Notes under the pieces: model-generated
Databases searched by the model: none
Told to the model about the DNA's origin: nothing
The model's input: the letters and a program-made list of their open reading frames with translations, nothing else
Translations under genes and position numbers: made by a program
Shown: in pieces, positions 1 to 8,350 of the stretch
Layout: the number at the start of each line of letters is the position of its first letter
How positions within the stretch are numbered: position 1 is the stretch's first letter
Assembly (NCBI GenBank): GCA_016929795.1
Contig: JAFGIA010000430.1
Location: forward strand, 1 to 11,075
Length of the DNA: 11,075 bases
Source: Anaerolineae bacterium
Lineage (GTDB): Bacteria > Chloroflexota > Anaerolineae > JAAYZQ01
Reading direction: 5' to 3'

Positions 1-22
1 AATTCCCTAATCCCTCTCCCCG

Positions 23-52
23 TTGGCCCAATCCTGCCCCCTGTGCTATAAT
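23..52 (+). promoter_or_regulatory. sigma70-type promoter with extended -10, for the ridA-ABC operon
   Basis: A perfect TATAAT lies at 47-52, preceded by TG one base upstream (44-45), which makes a full extended -10. A TTGGCC at 23-28 can act as the -35 with an 18-bp spacer. Transcription would begin near 58-60, giving a leader of about 60 nt before the ridA start codon. The sequence is visible; promoter activity is inferred. Confidence 0.7.
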
Positions 53-118
53 CATCCCCATAGGCGAGACACCGCTGCTCGCCCTGGACCAATCACCATC
101 TTTACGAGGAGGAAGGAT

Positions 119-526
119 ATGACCCGAGAAATTGTCGCGACCGATCACGCCCCTGCCGCCGTTGGACCCTATTCGCAGGCTGTGCGCACGGAAGAGTTTG
201 TGTACACGGCAGGCCAGCTCGGCCTGGTGCCTGGCACCAAGGAGTTTGCCGGCCCCGAGATCGAGGCGCAAACGCGCCAGGCACTCCAGAACCTGAAGGC
301 GGTGCTGGAGGCCGGTGGCTCCTGCCTCGAGTGCGTCGTCAAGACGTCCGTTTTTCTCGCCGACATGGGCGAGTTTGCGCGTATGAACGGCATCTATGCC
401 GAGTTTTTCCCCTCGAACCCACCGGCACGCTCTGCCGTCCAGGCCGCCGCGCTGCCCCTCGGCGGGCGGGTCGAGATCGAAGCGGTCGCGCTGCGCTGTA
501 GCAGTGGGAGCTGCGGCACGGCATGA
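119..526 (+). CDS. ridA: RidA family reactive enamine/imine deaminase
   Basis: RidA (YjgF/YER057c/UK114) proteins are small cytosolic trimers that hydrolyse reactive 2-aminoacrylate and related enamines/imines made by PLP enzymes, protecting PLP enzymes from damage. The 135-residue product matches the family's usual length. It shows the N-terminal [12 protein letters not shown] segment (Tyr18), AGQLG (Gly32), NPPARSAVQ with the substrate-binding Arg104, and the C-terminal VEIEAVA with Glu119, corresponding to E. coli RidA Arg105 and Glu120. The ATG at 119 was chosen because AGGAGGAAGG at 107-116 is well placed before it and family homology begins there; an upstream in-frame ATG at 23 would overlap the promoter. 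The stop overlaps the next start (ATGA, 523-526), so it is translationally coupled to the ABC subunit. The C-terminal tail holds two extra cysteines (127, 132) beyond the family core. Identity is firm; why it heads an exporter operon is unknown. Confidence 0.93.
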   Translation: MTREIVATDHAPAAVGPYSQAVRTEEFVYTAGQLGLVPGTKEFAGPEIEAQTRQALQNLKAVLEAGGSCLECVVKTSVFLADMGEFARMNGIYAEFFPSNPPARSAVQAAALPLGGRVEIEAVALRCSSGSCGTA

Positions 527-2304
527 CGGCCGGCGAGTTCGTCGTCGACAAGGGGTGGGATAGCGACCGCCGCGGCCCCGTGCGCTGGGTGCTGTCGCAC
601 GTCCGGCGCAACAAGGTCCTTGTCGTCGGCCTCTTTTTGGGCGCCCTGAGCAACGCCGCCCTCGCCGCCCTCGTGCCCCTGCTCACGGGCGAGGCATTCG
701 ACGCAGTCACGTCCAGCCCGCCCGACCTGGGCGGCATCGGCCAGGCGGCGCTGCTCATCGCCGGCTCGCAGCTCCTGCGCGGCGGGCTTCAGCTCCTGCG
801 CAACTTTTCATCCGAAGCGCTCGGCCAGCGCATGGAACGCGACGCGCGCGACGAGCTCTACGCGAGCCTGATCGGCAAGAGCATGTCGTTCCACGACCTG
901 CGCCCCACGGGCGAGGTGATGGCGCGCGCCACCAACGACGTGCGCGAGGTGAACCTGATGCTCAATCCGGGCATCAACCTCGTCGTCGGCTCGCTCAACT
1001 TTCTCTTTATGCCCTTCCTTTTCGCGCCGGGCATCCATCCGCAGCTCCTCCTCGCGCCCGTACTCTATCTCGGACTCTACGTGTGGAGCGTGTCCGACTA
1101 TTTGCGGCGCCTGCGGCCCGCCACCGAGGCGGTGCGCGCCCGGTTCGGCGACATGAACGCGGCGTTGGCCGAGGCGATCGAGGGCATCGAGACAGTCAAA
1201 GCCGCCGCCCAGGAGGATGCGGAGAGCCGCCGGTTTCTCGACCGCGTCAGAGCGTGGCGCGATGCCTACGTACGCCAGGGTGACATTGAAGCATTTTTCA
1301 TCCCGCTCTTGCTCCTCGCCTTTGTGCAGGCCACCGGGCTGTGCCACAGCCTGCTGCTGTGGCGTGCCGGCGCGGTCGGCATCGGCGACGTCGTCGCCTT
1401 TAACGGCCTGCTCCTCCTCTTCAACTTTCCCACCTTTACCGCGCAGTGGGCCTACTCGCGCGTAGCCACCGGCCTGTCGAGCGCGCGCCGCATCCTGGAG
1501 CTGATCAACGCCGAGACCACGCTGGACCAGAACGTGACAGGCTATGAAGCGACCATCCGGGGCGAGGTGCAGTTCGACGACGTCTCTTTCTGCTACGAGT
1601 CAGGCGACGATCTGTGCGAGGTGCACGAGACGGCCTTGCATCGTGTCAGCTTTTACGCCCTGCCGGGACAGACCGTCGCCATCGTAGGCCAGACCGGCTC
1701 GGGCAAAAGCACGCTCGCCAAGCTCATGAACCGGACCTACGACACGGACGCCGGCCGCATCCTCGTCGACGGCGTCGACGTGCGCGACTGGAACCTGGAG
1801 GCGCTGCGCCGCCAGATCTCGATCATCGAGCAGGATGTCTTTTTATTCTCGCGCTCGATCGCCGAGAACATTGCGTTCGGCTGTCCCGGTGCCAGTCAGG
1901 AAGAGATCGAGGGCGCGGCCCAAGCGGCGCAGGCGCACGGTTTTATCAAACGCTTTGAGGATGGCTATGATACCGTCGTCGGTGAGCGCGGCGCCACGCT
2001 ATCAGGGGGACAGCGCCAGCGCATCGCCCTCGCCCGGGCCTTTCTCACCCAGCCGCGCATTCTCATCCTCGACGACTCGACGAGCGCCATCGACAGCGCG
2101 ACCGAGGACCGCATCCAGCGCGCTATCGAGCGCGCCGGCAAGGACCGCACCATGTTCCTGATCACCCACCGCCTGAGCCAGATCCGGCGCGCCGATCTGA
2201 TCGTCGTCATGCGCCAGGGGCGCGTCGCCGCGGTCGGCAGCCACGACCAGCTCATGCGCGAGTCGGAAGCCTACCGCCGCATCTTTGCGCGCTACGAGGA
2301 GTGA
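523..2304 (+). CDS. ABC exporter half-transporter, degenerate-site subunit (TM287/BmrC-like)
   Basis: This is a 593-residue half-transporter with an N-terminal six-helix exporter domain (about 28-310) and a C-terminal ATP-binding domain (about 345-590), at the inner membrane. The nucleotide-binding motifs are Walker [10 protein letters not shown] (389-397), Q-loop Gln437, signature LSGGQ (493-497), Walker B ILILDD (513-518) and H-loop His549. The residue after the Walker B Asp is Asp518, where active sites have Glu. This is a known hallmark of the degenerate subunit in heterodimeric exporters such as TM287/288. The second subunit at 3149 has the opposite pattern, so the two are expected to pair. 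Tight overlap with ridA and a single base before the next start indicate an operon. An unusually Cys/Asp-rich insertion (about 356-370) lies between the first NBD strands and Walker A. The substrate cannot be read from sequence; drug, lipid or peptide export are all possible. Confidence 0.93.
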   Translation: MTAGEFVVDKGWDSDRRGPVRWVLSHVRRNKVLVVGLFLGALSNAALAALVPLLTGEAFDAVTSSPPDLGGIGQAALLIAGSQLLRGGLQLLRNFSSEALGQRMERDARDELYASLIGKSMSFHDLRPTGEVMARATNDVREVNLMLNPGINLVVGSLNFLFMPFLFAPGIHPQLLLAPVLYLGLYVWSVSDYLRRLRPATEAVRARFGDMNAALAEAIEGIETVKAAAQEDAESRRFLDRVRAWRDAYVRQGDIEAFFIPLLLLAFVQATGLCHSLLLWRAGAVGIGDVVAFNGLLLLFNFPTFTAQWAYSRVATGLSSARRILELINAETTLDQNVTGYEATIRGEVQFDDVSFCYESGDDLCEVHETALHRVSFYALPGQTVAIVGQTGSGKSTLAKLMNRTYDTDAGRILVDGVDVRDWNLEALRRQISIIEQDVFLFSRSIAENIAFGCPGASQEEIEGAAQAAQAHGFIKRFEDGYDTVVGERGATLSGGQRQRIALARAFLTQPRILILDDSTSAIDSATEDRIQRAIERAGKDRTMFLITHRLSQIRRADLIVVMRQGRVAAVGSHDQLMRESEAYRRIFARYEE

Positions 2305-2305
2305 C

Positions 2306-2560
2306 ATGCTCGCTGAGGATACGCAGCCCGAGATCGAGCAGATGCAGATCGAGCTGCTGCGCCAGATGCCCATCGCGCGCAAGTTCGAGCTGGTGGCGCA
2401 GATGCACGAGACCGGACGAATTCTTGCACTTACCGGTCTCCGTCACCGCTACCCGAACGACAGCCCGGCGCAGCTTCGCCGGCGTCTGGCAGACTTGATA
2501 CTGGGAGAAGAGCTTGCGACTCGGGTCTATGGACCAGGGCCAGAGGCGGTTGAGACATGA
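2306..2560 (+). CDS. small antitoxin-like protein (MenA1/Rv0078B-type) paired with nucleotidyltransferase
   Basis: This 84-residue, largely helical cytosolic protein has no signal peptide. Its core is a charged helix ([16 protein letters not shown], 25-40), a short [13 protein letters not shown] segment (42-54), and a second helix with [20 protein letters not shown] (58-76). Proteins with this layout are recurrently encoded just upstream of small nucleotidyltransferases. From memory, mycobacterial Rv0078B (MenA1), partner of the toxin Rv0078A (MenT1), is of this kind; that match is recall, not a search. The ATG at 2306 was chosen over an earlier in-frame codon because GAGGAG precedes it and the upper start would lie inside the ABC gene. 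Its stop overlaps the next gene's start (ATGA at 2557-2560), as expected for an antitoxin-toxin pair. The antitoxin role is inferred. Confidence 0.6.
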   Translation: MLAEDTQPEIEQMQIELLRQMPIARKFELVAQMHETGRILALTGLRHRYPNDSPAQLRRRLADLILGEELATRVYGPGPEAVET

Positions 2561-3135
2561 GTGAGACGGCCGACGTAGTGATGGCTGTGGTGCGAGTTCT
2601 GGACCACCTTGGTGTCCCTTATGTGCTCGGGGGTTCCTTTGCCAGCTCTATCTTTGGCTTGATGCGCTTTACGGAGGACGCGGACCTGATCGCCGACCTG
2701 GATACAGAGCACGCGGCACCGCTTGTAGAAGCGTTAGGTGATGATTTTTACGCCGACATCGAGATGATCTTGGGCGCAATCCGCAACCAAGGCTCATTCA
2801 ACCTCATCCACTTTGCTACCACGTTCAAGGTAGACGTATTCGTGTCCCAACCGCGCGCCTTCGATCGGGCACAACTGGCGCGCCGGGAGGCACACGATCT
2901 GGGCGGGGTACCGGGCAATAGGGTGTATCTGTCAAGCCCTGAGGACACGGTGCTCGCCAAGCTGGAGTGGTACCGGATGGGCGGCGAGGTGTCCGACCGC
3001 CAGTGGCGCGACGTGCTCGGCGTCCTGCGTGTCCAGGGGGAGCGCCTCGATCGCGACTATATGATGGACATGGCCGCCACGCTCGGTGTGGTCGATCTCT
3101 TGGAGCGTGCCCTCGATCACGAGCGTAGCGCCTGA
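2557..3135 (+). CDS. nucleotidyltransferase-fold protein, MenT/AbiEii-like putative toxin
   Basis: This 192-residue protein has a DNA polymerase beta-type nucleotidyltransferase core. It shows the nucleotide-binding GGS (25-27), the metal-binding pair Asp41-x-Asp43 in [10 protein letters not shown], and a third acidic residue Asp93 in FKVDVFV. It also has [18 protein letters not shown] (127-144) followed by [11 protein letters not shown], a conserved C-terminal helical signature of this family. MenT/AbiEii toxins use this fold to add nucleotides to tRNA acceptor ends or other targets. All catalytic positions are present, so an active enzyme is plausible. Translation is coupled to the 84-residue protein upstream, the standard antitoxin-first order. 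Codon choice is visibly less GC-biased than in the flanking ABC genes (for example around 2725-2760), hinting at separate acquisition. It could instead be a non-toxic nucleotidyltransferase modifying a metabolite; fold confidence is high, toxin role moderate. Confidence 0.72.
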   Translation: MSETADVVMAVVRVLDHLGVPYVLGGSFASSIFGLMRFTEDADLIADLDTEHAAPLVEALGDDFYADIEMILGAIRNQGSFNLIHFATTFKVDVFVSQPRAFDRAQLARREAHDLGGVPGNRVYLSSPEDTVLAKLEWYRMGGEVSDRQWRDVLGVLRVQGERLDRDYMMDMAATLGVVDLLERALDHERSA

Positions 3136-3148
3136 CCGAAAGGAATGG

Positions 3149-4987
3149 ATGGGCGTTTTCTACGGCCTCAACACCGAGGCATACGACCGGGAATATAGCG
3201 ACCGCCAGCTCATCCGCCGCATCGTGAGCTATTTCAAGCCACACCTGAAAAAGGTCGCGGCCATCGGCTTGTTCATCCTGTTCTCGTCCGGCCTGAACGC
3301 CGTGCAGCCACTGGTCGTGTCGCGCGGCCTCGACCTGCTCGCCGCATCACAGAACCTCAGCCTGCTGATCGGCATCGTGGTGGCCGTCCTCATGGTGGGG
3401 ATCGGCAACTGGCTCATCAGCTGGGCGCGGCGCCGCTTCCTAGTGCGCGTCGTGGGCGACGTCGTCCTCACCCTGCGCGGCAACGCCTTCCGCGCCTCGG
3501 TCAACCACGACATGTCCTTCTTTGACGAGTTCCAGTCCGGGCGCATCATCAGCCGCATCACGTCCGACACGGACGAGTTCTACCAGGTCGTCACCCTCGT
3601 CACCGACCTGCTGGCCCAGGTCCTGCTGGTCCTGATCCTGACCGTGGTGCTGCTGAACGTGTCGGTGCAGCTCACTTTGCTCATCCTGGGCTTTACCCCG
3701 GTCGTCTTTCTCCTGGCCCTCGGCTTTCGGCGCATCGCCCGCTTTGTGACACGCAAGGGTTTTCGCGCCATCGCCGAGGTGAACACGGCCATCCAGGAAG
3801 CGGTGACAGGCATCGGCGTCGCCAAGAACTTTCGCCAGGAGGCGGCCATTTACGAGCGCTTTGCCGGCGTGAACCGGCAGTCGTACGGCATCAATCTGCG
3901 GCGCGGGTTTGTCATGGCCAGCATCTTTCCCGTGCTCAACGCCCTCTCCGGCCTGGGCACGGCCGCCCTCGTCTACTGGGGGGGATTGCGTGCCGCCGAG
4001 GGGGCCATCTCGATCGGCGCCTGGTACCTCTTTATCGTCAGCGTCGACCGCTTCTGGTTCCCGATGATCAGCGTGTCCGCCTTCTGGAGCCAGTTCCAGG
4101 CCGGCCTGTCTGCCGCCGAGCGCCTTTTCGCCCTGATCGACGCCGAGCCCACCGTGCGCCAGGCCGACGATAGGCCCGCCCATGACCTGCAGGGCGAGAT
4201 CGACTTTGTCGACGTCGGCTTTCGCTACTCCGAGCAGGAGCAGGTCCTGGAGCACTTTGACCTGCACATCGAGCCGGGCGAGAGCATCGCCCTGGTCGGG
4301 CACACGGGGGCCGGCAAGAGCAGCATCGCGCGCCTCATCGCCCGCTTCTACGAGTTCCAGGGCGGCCAGATCCTGATCGACGGCCGCGACATCCGCACCT
4401 TTGACCTGGTGAGCTATCGCCGCCAGCTCGGCGTCGTGTCGCAGAGCCCTTTCCTCTTTTCCGGCAGCGTGGCGGACAACATCCGCTACGCCCGTCCCGG
4501 CCTGTCGAGCGCCGAGATCGAGCGCGTGGCGCGCGCCATCGGTGGCGGCGAGTGGCTCGACGCCCTGCCGGAAGGGCTGGAGACCGACGTCGGCGAGCGC
4601 GGGTCACGCCTGTCGATGGGCCAGCGCCAGCTCGTCGCCCTCATGCGCGTGCTGGTGCAAGAGCCGGCCATCTTTGTCCTCGACGAGGCGACGGCCAGTA
4701 TCGACCCCTTCACCGAGGCGCAGATCCAGGAGGCCACCGACCTGATCCTGGCGCGCAGCACGTCGATCCTGATCGCCCACCGCCTGTCGACCGTGCGCAA
4801 GGTGGACCGGATCGTCGTCCTGGAAGAGGGGCAGATCATCGAGCAAGGCAGCCACGCCGAGCTGATGGCGCGCGGCGGCCATTATGCCGAGCTGTACGAC
4901 ACCTACTTTCGCCACCAATCCCCCGACTACCGCCCGCCGTCCGAGGAAGAGACGGCGCCAGAGACCGTGGCGGTGCCGGGGGATTGA
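3149..4987 (+). CDS. ABC exporter half-transporter, catalytic subunit (TM288/BmrD-like)
   Basis: This 612-residue half-transporter has six membrane helices (about 36-303), then an ATP-binding domain (about 350-590) and a Pro/Glu-rich tail (about 590-612). The motifs are Walker A GHTGAGKSS (384-392), Q-loop Gln432, signature LSMGQ (488-492), Walker B IFVLDE (508-513) with catalytic Glu513, D-loop SID (517-519) and H-loop His544. The signature deviates from LSGGQ, while the catalytic Glu is intact, exactly complementary to the subunit at 523-2304. In such heterodimers one ATP site is competent (this Walker A/B with the partner's LSGGQ) and one is degenerate. The ATG at 3149 follows GAAAGGA at 3138-3144; longer in-frame starts would overlap the nucleotidyltransferase gene. 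It is the last gene of the operon, 13 nt after its predecessor and convergent with the peptidase gene 13 bp downstream. The substrate is unknown. Confidence 0.93.
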   Translation: MGVFYGLNTEAYDREYSDRQLIRRIVSYFKPHLKKVAAIGLFILFSSGLNAVQPLVVSRGLDLLAASQNLSLLIGIVVAVLMVGIGNWLISWARRRFLVRVVGDVVLTLRGNAFRASVNHDMSFFDEFQSGRIISRITSDTDEFYQVVTLVTDLLAQVLLVLILTVVLLNVSVQLTLLILGFTPVVFLLALGFRRIARFVTRKGFRAIAEVNTAIQEAVTGIGVAKNFRQEAAIYERFAGVNRQSYGINLRRGFVMASIFPVLNALSGLGTAALVYWGGLRAAEGAISIGAWYLFIVSVDRFWFPMISVSAFWSQFQAGLSAAERLFALIDAEPTVRQADDRPAHDLQGEIDFVDVGFRYSEQEQVLEHFDLHIEPGESIALVGHTGAGKSSIARLIARFYEFQGGQILIDGRDIRTFDLVSYRRQLGVVSQSPFLFSGSVADNIRYARPGLSSAEIERVARAIGGGEWLDALPEGLETDVGERGSRLSMGQRQLVALMRVLVQEPAIFVLDEATASIDPFTEAQIQEATDLILARSTSILIAHRLSTVRKVDRIVVLEEGQIIEQGSHAELMARGGHYAELYDTYFRHQSPDYRPPSEEETAPETVAVPGD

Positions 4988-5000
4988 TACCGTTCGGTGC

Positions 5001-8000
5001 CTAACGCACGATTAGCGGCAGATATACTCCCCACAGCCGCCGCGTCACCAGCCTCTGCTCCGCATACACAGCGGCATCCCACGACGACGTGGCCCGCACC
5101 ATCACCGTGTCCATATCGGCTGCCGGGTTGGCCGGCACGTGTACGCGCACCACGACCTGTGCTGCACTGCCGGGGGCCAGCTCCGGCGTCTGCGCCGGGC
5201 TCCCCTCCACCGGCCACACGTTGCCGCCCCACGAGAGCGTGTACGTGTCAGAATAGGCGCCGCTGTTGGTCACCGTCAGCGTGTAGGTGACGGTCTGCCC
5301 TGCCAGCGCCGAGCCAGCCGTCGCGTCGACCGCCATGACGACGGCCAGGCCGGTCACGGCCCGCGTCACCAGGCTCTGCTCCGCGTACACAGCGGCATCC
5401 CATGACGACGTGGTCCGCACCGTCACCGTGTCCATCTCCGCCACCGGGTTGGCCGGCACCTGTACGCGCACCGCGACGTGAGCCGCACCGCCGGGGGCCA
5501 GCTCCGGCGTCTGCGCCGGGCTCACCTCCACCGGCCACACGTTGCCGCCCCACGAGAGCGTGTACGTGTCAGAATAGGCGCCGCTGTTGGTCACCGTCAG
5601 CATGTAGGTGACGGTCTGCCCTGCCAGCGCCGTGTCATCCGTCGCGTCGGCCGCCATGACGACGGCCAGGTCGGTCGCGGCCAGTGTCACCCCTTCGGCC
5701 CCGGCCGTCACCCCGGGCGCCGCCACCGACGCGGCCTCGATGGTCAAGGTGTCGGTCGCGATGACGGCCCTGCCGGCCGGCTGGGCCGGGATCTGGACCG
5801 CCACGCGCACCTGGCCAGCCTCCATCGGCTGCAGCGGCCCGACCGCCAGGTCGAGCAGAGTCGCCAGCCAGTTGCCCGGCGTCAGGGCGATGGTGTAGCT
5901 GTCCTCGGTCGTGCCCAGATTGGTGATGGGAAACGTATGCGTCACCGTCTCGCCCGGCGCACCGACGATGTGGCTGTCGGCGGCCGCGACGGCATATTCC
6001 TCCATCCCGCAGCCGCCCAGCCAGGCCAGTGTCCGCGACATCACTTCGGTGCGGTCCACCGCGTTGTCGATCGCTTCGAAGCCGAACGCGAAATAAGTCA
6101 CACCGTAGATGCCGTCCTGGTAGGCCACGCCGGCCGAATGGTAGGGCGAGGGATAGTGATAGACCGCGGTGCCGCCGTTGGCAGGCACGATATCGCTGGG
6201 ATAGGCCTGGTTGTTCGCCCCGTCGCCGCCCTGGATCGTGACGTCCGCGCCCGCCAGATAGTCCGCGCCGGTCAGGGTGTACCGGTTCGTGTCATCGCTA
6301 AGGTAGGTTGCGTGCAGATAGTTGGCATAAAAGTCGGTCGTGCCGATGTCATAGCCGATATCCTGCCCCGACAGGAAGAGCCGGCCGCCGCCACCCAGGT
6401 AGGTGGTCAACGCCGCCTGGTCGCTGCTCGTCAGCGTGCTGCTCGAGTCGTCGCCGGTCAGCCAGACCACCCGCCCATAGCTTGCCAGGTCTGCGGCTGT
6501 CGGGCTGTCGCCGCCGGCCACCGTCCACACGTCATACGCCTGGCCGGCAGCCGCCAGCGCGCTCTGATACCAGGACTGGTAGTTGTCGCCCTGGTCGTCG
6601 TCCACCAGCAGTGTGCACGGTGCGGGCTCTAGCACAAAGTCCTGCACCTGGTCGCCGTTCACCTCCACCACGCGGCTCGCCGGCCGGTGGCCGGCGGCTG
6701 TCACCGTCATCGTGTACGTGCCGGCGCACACCGTCGCCTCATAGTGCCCCGTCGCAGGGTTCGTGTGCGTCACAATGCCCGTCCCCTCGAACTCGACCGC
6801 TGCCGCCAGTGGCCGGCCTGTCGCCTGCTCGGTCACAGTGCCCTGCACTGTCCAGGCGTCTGCGGGATAGAGGCCAAAATCCTGTACCGTGGCCATGCCC
6901 GATGTGACCGTGACCGTGGCGGTCAGCGGCAGGTAACAAGGGGCGCTCGCCACGAGCGTGTACGTGCCGGGCAGCAGCAGCCGGTGATAGTCGCCCACGT
7001 CTGGATCGGTGAACACCGGCTTGCCGATCTCGACCACGTCCACCATCGCGTCGAGCGGTGCCCCGCTGTTCGCATCGGTCACCAGCCCACGCGCGCCGCG
7101 CAGCGCCCGCTGCATCCACCACACCATCGCGTCCTGGTTCTCGCCCCAGTACGTGTCCATCTGCTCATAGGGTGGCTTTTTCGTGTCCCCCAGCTCGATC
7201 GTCACATGGTGCTCGCCGCGCCAGTGATAGGCCCAGTCCTGCATGCCGCCATACACGATGTACCACTCCCAGCCGCGCGTCACCCCATTCGGGAACCCGC
7301 CATTCCAGATCCGGGTGTTGCGGCTCGAATAGCCCACGCTGTACTCGTAGAACAGGCTGTCGTCAGGGGCATAATACGAAAAGCCCGGCCCCACGCTGTC
7401 CCACGGATAATTCACCACCGCCGCGCCGCCATGATAGTTGGCGCCCATCACGAACCGGTGCGCGTACCCCCAGTTCATCGCCGCCTGCGTTTCAGGCTCG
7501 CGCCCGGCTGGGTCATCCACCGGGTCGTCGATCCGGTCGGGGAAATTGCGGTTCAGATCCTCGCCGTGGGCGTTGTAGCGGGTGCTCGCCACATAGCCAT
7601 CCGGGTTATAGACGGGCCACAGCCAGATCTCCATCTCGTCCACCAGCTCGGTCATCTCCGGGTCGGTGCCATAGCCATTCACCAGCAACTCGGCCAGCCG
7701 CAGCGTCATCTCGATGCCGACCGTCTCGTCGCCATGATGGGTGGAGCTGTATTTGAACTCTGGCTCGTCCTCTTCCATGTCGGGATTGTCGGTGATTTTC
7801 AGCACCCACAGCTCCCGGCCCTGCACCGACTGGCCGATCGACATCATGCGCACAATGTCGGGATGGCCCGTCTCGAGTCCTTGCATGCGTATCACAAACT
7901 GCTCATACGTCGGCCAGGCCTCGGGCCCTGTCGTGCCCGGCCCATACAGAGCCTGCGCGCGCAGGCTCTCGTTGGGGATCGGCTGCGCGGCCAGCCCCTC

Positions 8001-8321
8001 GGCCGCCAACCGCTTCACCTCTTTGTCATTCACATAGATCGTCGCGATGAGCGGCTCGAACGGCGCACCGGGGACCTCCGTCCACGACCCATCGGCCGGG
8101 CGCACGTCTCCGACGTCGATCCCGGTTTTCAGCAGCACCGCCACGTCGTCTTCAGAATTGAGGAGCACCTCCGCGGGGTAGCGGTCGGAAAAGGGGAACG
8201 GCTCGGGCGCCACCACCTGGGCCGCAGCCGGCCCGGCCGGCGTCGAGAGGATCACCAACGTCCCCACCACCAACAACAACACAGCCCCAAACGACAGCCA
8301 TCGCACCCACACACGCGTCAT
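5001..8321 (-). CDS. secreted multidomain M14 zinc carboxypeptidase
   Basis: The 1106-residue exoenzyme starts with a signal peptide (Arg3/Arg7, hydrophobic core 11-25, likely cleavage after PAAA at 31-34). The M14 catalytic domain spans about 135-408. It has zinc ligands His196 and Glu199 (HGDE), substrate-binding Asn257-Arg258 (DLNRNF), zinc ligand His297 (ANYHGG) and catalytic Glu376 (TIEL), so all key residues are present. Then come two transthyretin-like carboxypeptidase regulatory domains (about 408-484 and 489-563). A Rossmann-like segment (about 568-770) resembles glutamine-amidotransferase/ThuA-type folds. A beta-sandwich (about 775-880), two near-identical 107-residue beta-sandwich repeats (883-989, 990-1096) and a short WGVYLPLIVR tail follow. 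The ATG has GGAGG 9 nt upstream and its own promoter. It probably trims extracellular peptides or proteins; TIEL resembles the N/E (CPD-like) subfamily. The kinase upstream is on the same strand but separated by a repeat-bearing gap. Confidence 0.9.
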   Translation of the reverse strand: MTRVWVRWLSFGAVLLLVVGTLVILSTPAGPAAAQVVAPEPFPFSDRYPAEVLLNSEDDVAVLLKTGIDVGDVRPADGSWTEVPGAPFEPLIATIYVNDKEVKRLAAEGLAAQPIPNESLRAQALYGPGTTGPEAWPTYEQFVIRMQGLETGHPDIVRMMSIGQSVQGRELWVLKITDNPDMEEDEPEFKYSSTHHGDETVGIEMTLRLAELLVNGYGTDPEMTELVDEMEIWLWPVYNPDGYVASTRYNAHGEDLNRNFPDRIDDPVDDPAGREPETQAAMNWGYAHRFVMGANYHGGAAVVNYPWDSVGPGFSYYAPDDSLFYEYSVGYSSRNTRIWNGGFPNGVTRGWEWYIVYGGMQDWAYHWRGEHHVTIELGDTKKPPYEQMDTYWGENQDAMVWWMQRALRGARGLVTDANSGAPLDAMVDVVEIGKPVFTDPDVGDYHRLLLPGTYTLVASAPCYLPLTATVTVTSGMATVQDFGLYPADAWTVQGTVTEQATGRPLAAAVEFEGTGIVTHTNPATGHYEATVCAGTYTMTVTAAGHRPASRVVEVNGDQVQDFVLEPAPCTLLVDDDQGDNYQSWYQSALAAAGQAYDVWTVAGGDSPTAADLASYGRVVWLTGDDSSSTLTSSDQAALTTYLGGGGRLFLSGQDIGYDIGTTDFYANYLHATYLSDDTNRYTLTGADYLAGADVTIQGGDGANNQAYPSDIVPANGGTAVYHYPSPYHSAGVAYQDGIYGVTYFAFGFEAIDNAVDRTEVMSRTLAWLGGCGMEEYAVAAADSHIVGAPGETVTHTFPITNLGTTEDSYTIALTPGNWLATLLDLAVGPLQPMEAGQVRVAVQIPAQPAGRAVIATDTLTIEAASVAAPGVTAGAEGVTLAATDLAVVMAADATDDTALAGQTVTYMLTVTNSGAYSDTYTLSWGGNVWPVEVSPAQTPELAPGGAAHVAVRVQVPANPVAEMDTVTVRTTSSWDAAVYAEQSLVTRAVTGLAVVMAVDATAGSALAGQTVTYTLTVTNSGAYSDTYTLSWGGNVWPVEGSPAQTPELAPGSAAQVVVRVHVPANPAADMDTVMVRATSSWDAAVYAEQRLVTRRLWGVYLPLIVR
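5034..5675 (-). repeat. in-frame 321-bp tandem duplication encoding two 107-residue modules
   Basis: Units 5355-5675 and 5034-5354 lie head to tail with a period of exactly 321 bp (107 codons). About 89 of 107 residues match by manual alignment. One run of about 77 bases is identical (5204-5280 against 5525-5601). Each unit has the VTYxLTVTNSGAYSDTYTL core typical of NEW3/DUF11-like extracellular beta-sandwiches. The high DNA identity suggests recent duplication or ongoing gene conversion. Confidence 0.93.
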
Positions 8322-8350
8322 CGCGCCACGCCTCCAAGTGAGATGGCACC

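Noticed and set aside
23..118. N-terminal extension of RidA from the ATG at 23
   Set aside because: It overlaps the predicted promoter, lacks a ribosome site, and adds residues absent in the family. The ATG at 119 has a strong Shine-Dalgarno.
3440..4303. 287-codon frame on the minus strand inside the second ABC gene
   Set aside because: Low-complexity Asp/Gly/Gln/His-rich translation with no motif. It lies antisense to clear ABC transporter coding sequence.
4989..4998. ACCGTTCGGT palindrome between the convergent ABC and peptidase genes as a shared terminator
   Set aside because: The stem is only 4 bp with a 2-nt loop and no T-run on either side, too weak to call.
5034..5675. CRISPR-like or mobile repeat
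   Set aside because: The two 321-bp units are in-frame protein modules in direct tandem without spacers or inverted ends, so this is a coding duplication.
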